A stretch of DNA of 64,000 nt from Sphingobium lactosutens (GCF_013393185.1 NZ_QJQX01000037.1:1-64000), one strand, 5' to 3'; numbered from the stretch's first letter, positions 44,241 to 53,955 are shown. Translations and numbers: made by a program. Notes: a model not told the origin generated them from the letters alone.

Positions 44241-45494
44241 TTATGCGACCTCGATCGGTGCGACCTCATAGCCTGCTTCACGCAGCGCCGCTATCAGCCG
44301 TTCGAGATGCGCGCCGTCGCGCGTCTCGCACTCGACGTCGAGGCTGAGTCCCTTGGCCGGCAGGTTGGTGAAGATGCGCTGGTGCGACAGTTCGAGGATG
44401 TTGACCGCTTCCTGGTCGAAGATGCGGGCGACATGGAACAGCGCGCCGGGACGATCCTGAAGGATGATGCGCAGGCGCGCGAGTCGCCCCGACCGGGCCA
44501 GATCGCGCAGCAGCACATTCGCCAGCAAGCGCGTGTCGATATTGCCTCCGGTCAGGATCAGGCCGACATTGCGGCCGGCAAACTGTTCGCGATGGCTCAG
44601 CAGCGCGGCAAGGCCGGCGGCGCCCGCTCCCTCGACCACGGTCTTCTCGATCTGCAGCAGCAGGCTCACCGCCTCTTCCAGACGACGCTCGTTGACCAGC
44701 ACGACATCGTCCGCCAGCCGCTCGACGAAGCGGCGGGTAAGTTCGCCCGGCTGCTTGACCGCGATGCCCTCGGCCAGCGTATCGCCGTCGCAGGCAAGGT
44801 CCGCGCCCTTGATGAAGTCATACATGGACGGATAGAGTTCGGCCTGCACGCCGATCAGCCGGATATCGGGCTTCATCGCGCGCGCCGCCGTCGCCATGCC
44901 GGAAAACAGGCCGCCACCGCCGATCGGAATGACCAGCGTATCGATTTCCGGCGCATCCTCCAGCATTTCGAGCGCGACCGTGCCCTGCCCGGCCATGATG
45001 TCGGGTTCGTCGAAGGGGTGGATGAAGGTCAGCCCCTGCTCCACCTCCAGCTTGCGGGCGTGGGCATAGGCGTCGTCGAACTTTTCGCCATATTGCACGA
45101 CGGTCGCGCCATGGCCGCGCGTCTGCGTCACCTTCACGATCGGAGTCGTGGTCGGCATGACGATCGTCACCGGCACGCCCAGACGCTTGCCATGATAGGC
45201 AAGGCCCTGTGCGTGATTGCCGGCGGACGCGCCGATCACGCCCTTCGCCTTCGATGCTTCATCCAGTTGCAGCAGACGATTGAGCGCGCCACGTTCCTTA
45301 TAGGCGGCGGTGAATTGCAGATTTTCGAACTTCAGATAGACCTTGCAACCAAGCATGTCGGAAAACGTCTGGCTAATCAGCGTTGGCGTCTTGACGATCG
45401 CGCCCGAAATTCGGGTGCGCGCGGCAAGGATATCGTCGACGGTGACAGGCAGCGGCAGTGCGCTTTCGATCTTGGCTAGCGTGTTCATGGCCAC
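44241..45494 (-). CDS. ilvA: threonine ammonia-lyase with ACT-like domain
   Basis: 417-aa PLP enzyme converting threonine to 2-oxobutanoate, the first committed step towards isoleucine. The start is MAMNTLAK (a second ATG two codons later). The PLP lysine is in LQFTAAYKERGALNRL, with SAGNHAQGLAY and the phosphate-binding loop IPIGGGGLFSG. A C-terminal ACT-type regulatory domain (about 335-417; LRIILQDRPGALFHVARIFDQEAVNILEL) follows. The length fits the single-ACT form used by many alphaproteobacteria, which can be biosynthetic or catabolic. Divergent from the beta-hydroxyacid dehydrogenase gene. Confidence 0.93.
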   Translation of the reverse strand: MAMNTLAKIESALPLPVTVDDILAARTRISGAIVKTPTLISQTFSDMLGCKVYLKFENLQFTAAYKERGALNRLLQLDEASKAKGVIGASAGNHAQGLAYHGKRLGVPVTIVMPTTTPIVKVTQTRGHGATVVQYGEKFDDAYAHARKLEVEQGLTFIHPFDEPDIMAGQGTVALEMLEDAPEIDTLVIPIGGGGLFSGMATAARAMKPDIRLIGVQAELYPSMYDFIKGADLACDGDTLAEGIAVKQPGELTRRFVERLADDVVLVNERRLEEAVSLLLQIEKTVVEGAGAAGLAALLSHREQFAGRNVGLILTGGNIDTRLLANVLLRDLARSGRLARLRIILQDRPGALFHVARIFDQEAVNILELSHQRIFTNLPAKGLSLDVECETRDGAHLERLIAALREAGYEVAPIEVA

Positions 45495-45586
45495 GCCCCC
45501 TAAACGAAAATTGCGGGTGAAGAAACTGGCACTGTCGGAAAACTGGCCTTATGGCGGGGGTGCACGCACGAAATGTACGAGGCTTG

Positions 45587-46456
45587 ATGGCTAGGATCGC
45601 GTTTATCGGCTTGGGAATCATGGGTGGACCGATTGCGGGCCATCTGGCGCGGGCAGGCCATGATCTGACGGTCTACAACCGCTCCATCGGCAAGGCGAAG
45701 AGCTGGGCGGAGGCCTATGGCGGGCAGGTGGCGATCAACCCGGCGAAGGCGGCCGAGGATGCCGAGATCGTCATCAGTTGCGTCGGCACCGACGATGATC
45801 TGGCGCAGATCGCTTTGGGCCGGGAAGGCGCGTTCCGCGCCATGCAGCCGGGCACTCTGTTCATCGACCATACCACCGTGTCGGCGCGGATCGCCCGGCA
45901 ATTGTTCGTCGAGGGTGAGAGCCGGGGCATCCACAGCGTCGATGCGCCGGTATCCGGCGGGCAGGCCGGTGCGGAAAATGGCCGCCTCTCCATCATGTGC
46001 GGCGGCAGCGAACCCGCCGTCGCGGCGGCCAATCTGGTGATGCAGGCCTATGCCGCGCGCATCGTCCATGTAGGCGGCGCGGGCGCGGGGCAAACCACCA
46101 AGATGGTGAACCAGATCTGCATCGCCGGCGTGATCCAGGGTCTGGCGGAGGCGATGCGCTTCGCGCAGGCGGCGGACCTCGACCTCGACGTCGTGTTTCA
46201 GGCGATATCGGGCGGTGCGGCGCAAAGTTGGCAGATGGACAATCGCTGGAAGACGATGGCGCAGGACGAGTTCGACTTCGGTTTCGCCGTCGACTGGATG
46301 CGCAAGGATCTGGGCTTGGCGCTGGAGGAAGCGCGGGCCAATGGCTCCACCCTGCCGGTGACGGCACTGATCGATCAATATTATGCCGATGTGCAGGCCA
46401 TGGGCGGCCATCGACAGGACACCAGCGCACTGGTGCGGAGAATTACCCGAGCATGA
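45587..46456 (+). CDS. NAD(P)-dependent beta-hydroxyacid dehydrogenase
   Basis: 289-aa enzyme of the 3-hydroxyisobutyrate dehydrogenase superfamily, from the ATG at 45587 with ACGAGG upstream. N-terminal Rossmann domain IAFIGLGIMGGPIAGHL (GxGxMG). SVDAPVSGGQAGAENGRLSIMCGG is the substrate-binding motif, and GAGQTTKMVNQICIAG carries the catalytic Lys. It is one of several subfamilies (GLYR-type or tartronate semialdehyde-type); the exact substrate is not certain. Its stop overlaps the amidohydrolase start by 4 bp, so the two are translationally coupled. Confidence 0.9.
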   Translation: MARIAFIGLGIMGGPIAGHLARAGHDLTVYNRSIGKAKSWAEAYGGQVAINPAKAAEDAEIVISCVGTDDDLAQIALGREGAFRAMQPGTLFIDHTTVSARIARQLFVEGESRGIHSVDAPVSGGQAGAENGRLSIMCGGSEPAVAAANLVMQAYAARIVHVGGAGAGQTTKMVNQICIAGVIQGLAEAMRFAQAADLDLDVVFQAISGGAAQSWQMDNRWKTMAQDEFDFGFAVDWMRKDLGLALEEARANGSTLPVTALIDQYYADVQAMGGHRQDTSALVRRITRA

Positions 46457-48171
46457 CCCGATTTCTGTCTTCGAGCGCGCTGAAGAGCGCCGCCCTAGCT
46501 CTTGCGCTGGCGCCCCTGCCCGCGCTTGCGTCGGGCGTGATCGACAATGTGAACGGCATCGCGCTCGATGCGAATGGCAGGATCGTCCATTTCGGCGCGC
46601 TGATGATCGACGATGACGGCAAGGTCGAGAAGCTGCTCCCCGGCCGCTACGAAGAACCCGAATACAAGCCCAAAAAGCCCAAGCGCGGCCAGCCCTGGCC
46701 CGAACGGCCCAAGGGACCGACGTTCAAGCTGGACGCGGGTGGCAAGACGCTGATCCCCGGCCTGATCGACGCGCATGGCCATGTCATGGGCTACGGCCTG
46801 TCGCTCATCACGCTGGACCTGTCGGACACGACGTCGCTAGCGCAGGCGCAGGAGAAGATCCGCACCTATGTCGCCGCTAATCCGGGGCGCAAATGGATCA
46901 TCGGCACCGGCTGGAACCAGGAATCCTGGGGATTGGGCCGCTTTCCCACCGCCGCCGAACTGGATGCGGCCGTCAGCGACATTCCGGTCTGGCTGGAGCG
47001 AATAGACGGCCATGCCGGCTGGGCCAACAGCGCCGCCATCCGCGCGGCGGGCGTCACTGCCGCGACCAAGGCGCCGGCGGGCGGCCGGGTCGAGATGGCC
47101 GCGGGCAAGCCTTCGGGCGTTTTCGTGGACAAGGCGATGGACCTGATCCAGAAATTCGTGCCGCCGCCTGCGCCGAAGGATCGCGACCTCGCGCTGGAAA
47201 AGGCGCAGCGAGCACTGCTGTCGATGGGCATCACCGGCATCGCCGACATGGGCACCAGCATCGATGACTGGCAGGCGTTCCGCCGGTCGGCCGATCGCGG
47301 CGCGCTCCGTGTGCGGATCATGTCCTACGCCTATGGCCTGGACAATATGGTGCTGATCGCCGGGCCGGAGCCGACCCCTTGGCTCTATGACGATCATCTG
47401 CGCATGGGTGGGATCAAGCTGCTGCTCGACGGCGCGCTGGGATCGCGCGGGGCGTGGCTGAAGGCTGACTATGCCGACGCGCCCGGCCAGCGCGGCCTCA
47501 CCATGATTCCCGGCACGCAGTTGCGCAACATCATGAGCCGCGCGGCGATGGACAATTTCCAGGTCGCGGTCCATGCTATCGGCGACGCGGCCAATGGCGA
47601 AATACTGGACGCAATTCAGGAACTGAACGACACCTATAAGGGCGACCGGCGCTGGCGCGTCGAGCACGCGCAGATCGTCGACCCTATCGATCTGCCGCGC
47701 TTCGGCCCGCTGGGCGCGATCGCGTCGATGCAGCCGGTGCATGAGGCGTCGGACTGGCGCATGGCGACCGCGCGCATGGGCGAGGCGCGGCTGAAGGGCG
47801 CCTATGCGTGGAAGTCGATGCTCGACAATCGCGTGCCGCTGGCCTTCGGCTCGGACGTGCCGGTGGAAAGCCCCAACCCCTTCCCCGGCATCGCCGTCGC
47901 CATGAGCCGCGAGGATGCGAAAGGCGAACCGTTCGGCGGCTGGATGTCCGAACAGCGCGTGAGTTTCGAGGCCGCGCTGGACGGCTTCACCCGGCAGGCG
48001 GCCTATGCGGGCTTTGCCGAGAAGAAGTTCGGCAGCCTGATCCCCGGCCAGCGCGCCGACTTCCTGCTGATCGACCGCGACATCAGCGCCGCGCGCCCGG
48101 CGGATATCCGCCAGACCCAGGTGCTGGAAACCTGGATCGGCGGCAAGCGGGTCTATGTGAAGGGGCAATGA
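46453..48171 (+). CDS. exported amidohydrolase of the YtcJ type
   Basis: 572-aa metal-dependent hydrolase (amidohydrolase_3 family), from the ATG at 46453 in an ATGA overlap with the dehydrogenase gene. The signal peptide (about 1-23) ends LPALAS. The composite beta-sandwich wraps a TIM barrel. The metal HxH motif is LIPGLIDAHGHVMGYG. Other family blocks are WIIGTGWNQESWG, VWLERIDGHAGWANSAA, RMGGIKLLLDGALGSRGAWL, VAVHAIGDAAN and FGSDVPVESPNPFPGI. The natural substrate is unknown. The same frame is open far upstream inside the dehydrogenase gene; that part is a shadow. Confidence 0.92.
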   Translation: MTRFLSSSALKSAALALALAPLPALASGVIDNVNGIALDANGRIVHFGALMIDDDGKVEKLLPGRYEEPEYKPKKPKRGQPWPERPKGPTFKLDAGGKTLIPGLIDAHGHVMGYGLSLITLDLSDTTSLAQAQEKIRTYVAANPGRKWIIGTGWNQESWGLGRFPTAAELDAAVSDIPVWLERIDGHAGWANSAAIRAAGVTAATKAPAGGRVEMAAGKPSGVFVDKAMDLIQKFVPPPAPKDRDLALEKAQRALLSMGITGIADMGTSIDDWQAFRRSADRGALRVRIMSYAYGLDNMVLIAGPEPTPWLYDDHLRMGGIKLLLDGALGSRGAWLKADYADAPGQRGLTMIPGTQLRNIMSRAAMDNFQVAVHAIGDAANGEILDAIQELNDTYKGDRRWRVEHAQIVDPIDLPRFGPLGAIASMQPVHEASDWRMATARMGEARLKGAYAWKSMLDNRVPLAFGSDVPVESPNPFPGIAVAMSREDAKGEPFGGWMSEQRVSFEAALDGFTRQAAYAGFAEKKFGSLIPGQRADFLLIDRDISAARPADIRQTQVLETWIGGKRVYVKGQ

Positions 48172-48269
48172 GCATCGTGCGGAAAAGTGGGCACCGGTTT
48201 TCCGCCTAAAACGATGCGATCACAAAAACTTGGAGCACGCTACATCCGAGCAGATAGAGCGTGCTCCAA
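48172..48269 (+). repeat. dispersed repeat element, copy 2
   Basis: GCATCGT...ACGATGC encloses GCGGAAAA...TTTTCCGC. A second hairpin follows, TTGGAGCACGCT...AGCGTGCTCCAA. The whole stretch aligns with the reverse complement of 33220-33310. It lies immediately after the amidohydrolase stop codon and just before the convergent membrane-protein gene ends. Confidence 0.7.
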
Positions 48270-48277
48270 CCCTTCGC

Positions 48278-50026
48278 TTACATCGCATTATCCGCCGCGT
48301 TCAAAGCGTCCTCGAACGTTTCGGGCAACGGCGGCTGGACCGGCTTGTCGCAGCCCGCTTCCTTCATATGGGCGCGCAGCGTGTCCATACGACTGAGGTT
48401 CCAGCGCGCCAGCGGCACGCCCAGCGGACGGAATTCGGCACGGTCGAACAGTTCGACCACATAGGAGCCACAGAGCATATCGACCTGATCCAGCGTCAAC
48501 ATGCCAAGGTTCATCACCATCGGCTTGCCCGGCACGCCATTGCGGCCGCGCACCAGATCGGTGACGTAGAGGCCGCCGCGCGGATCGATCAGCACGACGT
48601 CCGCCTGGCTCGAGTCGATCAGCTTGTGGCTCGCCGCATAGGGCGCGACGAACTCATGCGTCCGCCAGACGAGGAAGGCGCTCGACAGTGCGGTGATGAC
48701 GAGGCCAATGAAGATCGGTCGCATCGCACCTTCGGGCCGGAAACGCGCCCAGCCTAACCCCGCAAGCAGGCAGAAGGGCCCGATGAAACCATGGGCGTAG
48801 CGGAAGCCCCAGCCATAGCCCTGCGCCAATGCCAGCACGCACCCCGCCAGACAGCCGAGCGCCAGCGGCAACGCTATTTCCTGTCCCCGGATCATGGCGC
48901 GGAATCGCATCGCCGCCATGCCCAGCACCGCCAGCGGCACCATCAGGATGTTGTTCCAGGCGACATAGCGGCTGATGTTCACCAGCGGCTGCCAGCGATC
49001 GCCAAGTCGCTCGAACAGGCTGCCCACCTTGTCGGCGACGCCTGCCGAAGGACGCACGTCGGCCGGCGCGCCCAGCGCGTGGAGCAGGAAGCCCGGCCAC
49101 AGCTTGGCCCAGACGATAACGATCGCGACCAGGGTCAGCGCATGGAAGGCCGCCACCGTCCAGCGCCGCGCCAGCAGCATCCACAGGATAAAGGGCGCGA
49201 TGAAGATGGGCGGGAAATGCCATTGATGCAGCCCCGCCGCGATCAGCGCGACGACGCCCGCGCTCAGATGCCCGACCACGCCGCCGCGCAGCACCAGCGC
49301 CAGCCAGATCATGTTGAGCGCGAAATGGCCGGTCATGGCATAGGGGGTCATGGCCGTGACCCAGAGCTGGCTGGACGAGAAGCCAAGCAGCACCGTCACC
49401 CATACCGCATCCGGCCGGTCGGGCATCAGGTGCAGCGCCACGCGCCACAGCGCGAACAGGCCCGCCATCAGCAGCACCGGCCCGGCCAGATTGGGATCGC
49501 CCAATTGCCAGAAGATCGCCTGGATCGCGCTGTTCACCGGCAGATAGGCCGCCGTCCAGTAATCCGCCGCGCCGAAGGGCGAGAAGAATTCCGGCATGAT
49601 CGCCCGCCGATAGGGTTCCCATTCGATCGGGATCGGCCGCGCGAACAAGCCTTCGCGCATATAGGCGGCGGCGAAGCGCGCCACTTCCTCGTCTCGGCTG
49701 ATCGCATAATCCTGGAACAGCGCATAATGGCCGGCCCAGGCAGCCATGCCGAGCAGCAGGATCAGCGGCACCACGATCCGCGCGGTTGGTCGGGGCAACG
49801 CAAAGCCCTTTCCTTCCGCCCATGGCGCGGCCAGAGCCAGCAGCAGCAGCGATCCGAGCAGCGCCGGGAAATCCTGGTCCAGCAGCAGGATGACGGCAAG
49901 GCTGACCCCCTGCCGATAGGTCACATGCCAGAGGAAGGTCGCCCCCAGCCACAGCGCCAGACCGATCGCCCCCGCCAGAAACAGGCGGCGCGCGGAAACA
50001 TGGCGGGCGAGCGTGGTCACGCTCAA
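48278..50026 (-). CDS. multi-spanning membrane protein of the polysaccharide operon
   Basis: 582-aa integral-membrane protein with about eleven or twelve hydrophobic helices, and a C-terminal soluble domain of about 110 aa (from about 470). A charged DYAISRDEEVARFAAAYM stretch after the third helix, before FSPFGAADYW, resembles the first periplasmic loop of GT-C type glycosyltransferases, but I cannot name a family. It is the last gene of the leftward operon, and its start overlaps the FkbM gene by 4 bp. A role in sugar transfer or polymer export is inferred from context. Confidence 0.75.
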   Translation of the reverse strand: MSVTTLARHVSARRLFLAGAIGLALWLGATFLWHVTYRQGVSLAVILLLDQDFPALLGSLLLLALAAPWAEGKGFALPRPTARIVVPLILLLGMAAWAGHYALFQDYAISRDEEVARFAAAYMREGLFARPIPIEWEPYRRAIMPEFFSPFGAADYWTAAYLPVNSAIQAIFWQLGDPNLAGPVLLMAGLFALWRVALHLMPDRPDAVWVTVLLGFSSSQLWVTAMTPYAMTGHFALNMIWLALVLRGGVVGHLSAGVVALIAAGLHQWHFPPIFIAPFILWMLLARRWTVAAFHALTLVAIVIVWAKLWPGFLLHALGAPADVRPSAGVADKVGSLFERLGDRWQPLVNISRYVAWNNILMVPLAVLGMAAMRFRAMIRGQEIALPLALGCLAGCVLALAQGYGWGFRYAHGFIGPFCLLAGLGWARFRPEGAMRPIFIGLVITALSSAFLVWRTHEFVAPYAASHKLIDSSQADVVLIDPRGGLYVTDLVRGRNGVPGKPMVMNLGMLTLDQVDMLCGSYVVELFDRAEFRPLGVPLARWNLSRMDTLRAHMKEAGCDKPVQPPLPETFEDALNAADNAM

Positions 50027-50769
50027 TCCTCGACCAGTGTCCGGTTGACGAAAATACCGTCCATTTCGACCAGCCGCGGGAAATGCCCCTTATTATTGGC
50101 GAAGAAGGCGGAGGGCACGAAGCCGCGCACCTCCAGCCAGTCGATCATCGCGCGATAGCCGGTGCCGCCTTCATAGATGGGGCGGACGCCCAGTTCCGTC
50201 TGCACGCCCAGCATCTTGCCCAGCACATCGCCCGCGCCTTCGCAGACCGACAGGTCATGGCCCTGCGTGTCCATCTTCAGGAAAGGCCGGGCAAAGCCAT
50301 GCTGCGCCGCCAGTTCGGGCAGCATGCTGTCGAGGCGGCGGCACTGCATCTCCACCGTCTTCGTCACCTTGTTGCGATCGGCGAAGATGGCGTCCTGTTC
50401 GCCGGACGGCTTTTTCAGCGAACTGAACTGGTCTGCGGCCATGATATTGAAGCTGGCGGTACCGTCGAAGTCGGACAGAGCCATATTGAACACATGCCAG
50501 TTGCGGTCGGACGCGGCGGCTTTCTGCAATTCGGCGAACACGTCCGGGTTCGGCTCGAACGACAGGATCAGCCCCTTATAGCCCGCATCCTTGCGCACCA
50601 TCGTCGCATATTGGCCGCGATTGGCGCCGACGTCGAACAGGCAGTCGACCGCGAAGGCCGACAGGAAGCGCTTCAATGCCTGCACTTCGGGATATTGATG
50701 GACGCGGCCCGAAAGGGCGAGGCGCACCGCCAGCCTGCGGTCGGCGAGTTCGCGCAGATAGCGGTTCAT
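50023..50769 (-). CDS. FkbM family methyltransferase
   Basis: 248-aa SAM-dependent methyltransferase, from the ATG at 50767-50769 (MNRYLRELADRRL). Motif I is CLFDVGANRGQYATMVRK. SFEPNPDVFAELQKAA is the acidic SAM-binding loop. FLKMDTQGHDLSVCEGAGD matches the FkbM signature (KxDxxGxE-type). Such enzymes O-methylate sugars in surface polysaccharides. It overlaps the neighbouring glycosyltransferase (4 bp) and membrane protein (4 bp) genes. Confidence 0.9.
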   Translation of the reverse strand: MNRYLRELADRRLAVRLALSGRVHQYPEVQALKRFLSAFAVDCLFDVGANRGQYATMVRKDAGYKGLILSFEPNPDVFAELQKAAASDRNWHVFNMALSDFDGTASFNIMAADQFSSLKKPSGEQDAIFADRNKVTKTVEMQCRRLDSMLPELAAQHGFARPFLKMDTQGHDLSVCEGAGDVLGKMLGVQTELGVRPIYEGGTGYRAMIDWLEVRGFVPSAFFANNKGHFPRLVEMDGIFVNRTLVED

Positions 50770-51911
50770 GCGCGCCCGGCCAGCACATGTTCGTAGATGC
50801 CGATCGTCGCCACCGCCATATCCTTCCAAGACCCCATTTCGTCACCATAGGCCCGCGCCCGCGCGCCATGCTCCTGCCTGATGGCCGCGCTTTCGATCAG
50901 CGGCAAGAGGGCTTGGGCAAGGGCGGGCGCATTTCCCGCCGCCGCGCGCACCGCGACGCCGTCGGGCAACTGGCCGAACATGCCGGCGTCGGACGTCACC
51001 ATCGCCTTGCCATGGTGGAGCGCCGACAGGAATGCGCCGCTCGAATCAATATGGCGATAGGGGAAGACCAGCATGTCGGCACGCGTCATATGCGCGTCGA
51101 GCCGGCCTTCGGTCAGGAAGCCGAAATCGGTGATGAGCCGGTCGGCAAAACCGGCTTGCGCAACGGCGTCGGTCAGCGGCGCAACATCCATGAAGGGCTT
51201 GCCCGCCAGCGCCAGTTCAAAACGATAGCCCGCACGCCAGAGCTGGAGGCAGGCCTCGATGAGCAGGTCGACGCCCTTATAGGGGCGGATCGTGCCGAAG
51301 AAAAGCAGGCGCGGCAGGGTCGGCGTGGCGATGGCCGCGAGGTCTTGCGAGGATGCGGACGCAAGACGCATCGGCGGGTGCGGCGTCACATGGATGCGCG
51401 CCGGATCGACGCCCTGCCCGACCAGCGCATCGCGGGTCGTGTCGCCATGCACGACCAGCGCGTCGAACAGATCGAGCAGTGCGCGATAGCCCCGGCCCTG
51501 AAGCCCTGCATCGGCATGATAGGCGTCGGCATTATGGACGGTGTGGACCAGCGCAGTCCGGCCCTTCAACCGCTGGAGCATCAGGCGATCGGCGGGCGCG
51601 AGCGGGAGCCACTGGACATGGACCAGATCGGCGGAGAGCAGCGGACGGATGTCGCCCAGCGCGCAGGCCAGCCCATATTCCGCCGCCTTGGCGAGGCGGA
51701 AGGCGCGGCCCTCGCCCAGTCTGTCGCGCAGCGCTTCACTATGGCGGAAAAAGTGCGGGAGATAGGCATAGCCCTGCGGTGTGATGGCGTCGGTTGCGCG
51801 CATCGGGCGGCCAAGCAATGTCACCTCAGCCCCCTGCCCGGCCAGCGCCGCGCAAAGGCTGTCGTCATAGCGCCCGGTGAAGAGCGACGGATCGAGCATC
51901 GCGACCTTCAT
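50766..51911 (-). CDS. glycosyltransferase family 4 protein
   Basis: 381-aa GT-B fold glycosyltransferase. The C-terminal half has LFFGTIRPYKGVDLLIEAC (donor domain start), LITDFGFLTEGRLDAHMTRADMLVFPYRHIDSSGAFLSALHHGKAMVTSD (the E/S-x7-E region, here SSGAFLSAL). The N-terminal half has VHTVHNADAYH and VVHGDTTRDAL. No signal peptide. It probably adds a hexose to the lipid-linked repeat unit. Coupled by 4-bp overlaps to both neighbours. Confidence 0.9.
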   Translation of the reverse strand: MKVAMLDPSLFTGRYDDSLCAALAGQGAEVTLLGRPMRATDAITPQGYAYLPHFFRHSEALRDRLGEGRAFRLAKAAEYGLACALGDIRPLLSADLVHVQWLPLAPADRLMLQRLKGRTALVHTVHNADAYHADAGLQGRGYRALLDLFDALVVHGDTTRDALVGQGVDPARIHVTPHPPMRLASASSQDLAAIATPTLPRLLFFGTIRPYKGVDLLIEACLQLWRAGYRFELALAGKPFMDVAPLTDAVAQAGFADRLITDFGFLTEGRLDAHMTRADMLVFPYRHIDSSGAFLSALHHGKAMVTSDAGMFGQLPDGVAVRAAAGNAPALAQALLPLIESAAIRQEHGARARAYGDEMGSWKDMAVATIGIYEHVLAGRA

Positions 51912-53221
51912 GCGCGCAGCAGCCGCTTGAGCGACAGGAGATGCAGCCCCGCCACGCCCAGCAGCGTCAGGGCGTAGAGCGCAAGGAAAGCGAGGTCGAA
52001 GCGGTCGGGCCAGAGCAGCAGCGCCAGCGGCGCACTCGCCAGCGACCCGGCGAGGAAGGGCAGCGAGCGCGCCAGCAACTGACTGAACCGTCCCAGCGCC
52101 GCCTGCACATAGACCGAGACGCAGAGAATGGTGAGCGCCGCCAGCGCAAGGATGATGAGGCCGATATCCGCCCGGTCGACCGCCGCGCGCCCGTCGAACA
52201 GGATCGCGAACAGCCGGTCGCCTGCCACCAGCAGCACCCCCGCGAGGGCTACCGCGAAGACCATCGCCGCGCCCAGTGCCCGCCGCAGCAATTGCCGGAG
52301 CCTTACCCGGTCCCCGGCATGAAAGGCGCGGGTGATGCGCGGCAGCGCGGCCTCGACCATCGCGCGCACCAGCATGGACAGCGATCTGGACATCTTGAAG
52401 AAGAAATCGAACACCAGCATCGGCCGCGCATCCGACGTCATCGCCGCGATGGTGAAATAGGGCGCATTATAGGCGATGATGTCCGACACGGTGAACGCCG
52501 CCGACGCGCCGATATCGCGCAGATAATGGGCGCGAACATGACCTCCCCCGACCCGGAAGGCGAGCCAGTGGCGGTGGGTCATGTTCAGCCGCCGATGAAC
52601 ATGGGCGATGGCATAGCCGATCACCACGATGCTCGCGATGAGTTGCAGCGCCACCGACAGGCGCGGGTCAAGTCCCGCCAGGATCGCCAGCAGCAGCCCG
52701 ATCGTCACGACGCGGCGCGCGCAGTCCAGCCCTTCCCACAGGAAATTGCCATCCACCGCCGCCAGCGCCCGCTTGGCGAGCAGGCCCGGCAGGTTGAGGC
52801 AGGCCGACAGGAAGAAGAGCAGGAATAGCAGGGGCATCCCCGTCGCCAGCCATCCCATCAGGAGAGCGGCGATCAGGATCAGCGTTCCGCCTGCGACCAG
52901 CAGGCCGAGGAAGAGGAACAGCACGCCCATCTCCTCCAGCCGGAAGCCACCATCGGTCGCGCCTTCGCCGCTGTCACCGTCTCTGGCCAGCCAATGCTGG
53001 CGCAGCCGGGCGTAGATGATGCTGGTCAGGCCGAACTCGGCCGAAATGGTGAAATTGCCGAAGGCGACCAGTAGCAGGAAGGCCTGAAACTCGGCGATCG
53101 GCAGGACGCGCACGAAGACGAAGGTGACGGCAAAGCCCCAGATCAGCACCAGCCCGACATTGGCGAGCTTCACCAGGGCCAGGATGCGGGCGCTGCCCTC
53201 CATCCGTGCGAGACGGTTCAT
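51908..53221 (-). CDS. Wzx/MATE-type polysaccharide flippase
   Basis: 437-aa membrane protein with about twelve transmembrane helices in the pattern of oligosaccharide flippases (LVKLANVGLVLIWGFAVTFVFVRVLPIAEFQAFLLLVAFG at the start, and SRSLSMLVRAMVEAALPRITRAF before the second half). It would move undecaprenyl-PP-linked repeat units across the inner membrane. There are 4-bp overlaps with the neighbouring methyltransferase and glycosyltransferase genes. Confidence 0.82.
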   Translation of the reverse strand: MNRLARMEGSARILALVKLANVGLVLIWGFAVTFVFVRVLPIAEFQAFLLLVAFGNFTISAEFGLTSIIYARLRQHWLARDGDSGEGATDGGFRLEEMGVLFLFLGLLVAGGTLILIAALLMGWLATGMPLLFLLFFLSACLNLPGLLAKRALAAVDGNFLWEGLDCARRVVTIGLLLAILAGLDPRLSVALQLIASIVVIGYAIAHVHRRLNMTHRHWLAFRVGGGHVRAHYLRDIGASAAFTVSDIIAYNAPYFTIAAMTSDARPMLVFDFFFKMSRSLSMLVRAMVEAALPRITRAFHAGDRVRLRQLLRRALGAAMVFAVALAGVLLVAGDRLFAILFDGRAAVDRADIGLIILALAALTILCVSVYVQAALGRFSQLLARSLPFLAGSLASAPLALLLWPDRFDLAFLALYALTLLGVAGLHLLSLKRLLRA

Positions 53222-53955
53222 GCGGGCTTGCGCGCCCTGAACAGCCGATCGTCGAGGGCGTAGAAATGGCGGGTGGCGACGTCGATCGAGGCGGCGTCGA
53301 TCTCCTCCAGTTCGAAACCGGCAGCGCGGATACGGTCGGCGAAATCAGGGCCGTACTGGCGGACATGGTCCCACTGGCCGAAGCGGCGTTCGCGTTCGCG
53401 CGGCGGGATGTCGAAGCTGCCATCCTCGGTCGGCTTGCCCCACAGCGGCACGATCAGCCACGCCTCGCCGCCGGGCTTGAGCGCCCGGAGGATGTTGCGC
53501 AGCACGGCCATGTCGTCTGGCACATGCTCCATCACATGGCTGGCGTAGAACAGGTCGTACCGGTCCGCGTCGTTGAGGTCCATCAGGTCGACGCGGTGCA
53601 TGTTCGGCACGGTATAGCGCGCGGGGTCGAGATCGGCGGGCGCATAGTCGGCGGCGGCGGAGAAGCGCTTCACTAGGCTGCCCTCATTGGGCGCCATGTG
53701 CAGGATCGCGCCCTGCGCCGGTACGGTCAATGTCCCTTGCTGGATCAGCCAGTTCATCAGTCGCTCGCGCGGGGAGGCGCCGCATTGCGGGCATCCCCAT
53801 TCGCCATTGTCGCCATAGCGGAAGAAACCGACCACGGTTGCGCCGCAGGCCGGGCAGCCGCGTGTTGCGCGCGCGCCCAGCGCCTTGCGGACTTTGAGCG
53901 CCGCCTTGGTCAGATGCTTGCCGGCGGCCTTGGCCACCCGCTGGACAGTAATCAC
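53218..53955 (-). CDS. class I SAM methyltransferase with zinc-ribbon N-terminus
   Basis: 245-aa protein. An N-terminal zinc ribbon (RGCPACGATVVGFFRYGDNGEWGCPQCGASPRERLM, about 33-66) is followed by a methyltransferase fold: ILHMAPNEGSLVKRF (motif I), YDLFYASHVMEHVPDDMAVLRNILRALKPGGEAWLIVPL (motifs II-III). This arrangement is frequent among polysaccharide-operon methyltransferases. Overlaps the flippase gene by 4 bp; the gap to the upstream glycosyltransferase gene is 61 bp. Confidence 0.87.
   Translation of the reverse strand: MITVQRVAKAAGKHLTKAALKVRKALGARATRGCPACGATVVGFFRYGDNGEWGCPQCGASPRERLMNWLIQQGTLTVPAQGAILHMAPNEGSLVKRFSAAADYAPADLDPARYTVPNMHRVDLMDLNDADRYDLFYASHVMEHVPDDMAVLRNILRALKPGGEAWLIVPLWGKPTEDGSFDIPPRERERRFGQWDHVRQYGPDFADRIRAAGFELEEIDAASIDVATRHFYALDDRLFRARKPA

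Noticed and set aside
48791..50158. 455-codon plus-strand frame, and similar long frames opposite 50.7-60 kb
   Set aside because: Shadows of the leftward polysaccharide operon. They have His/Gln/Arg-rich composition and no motifs.
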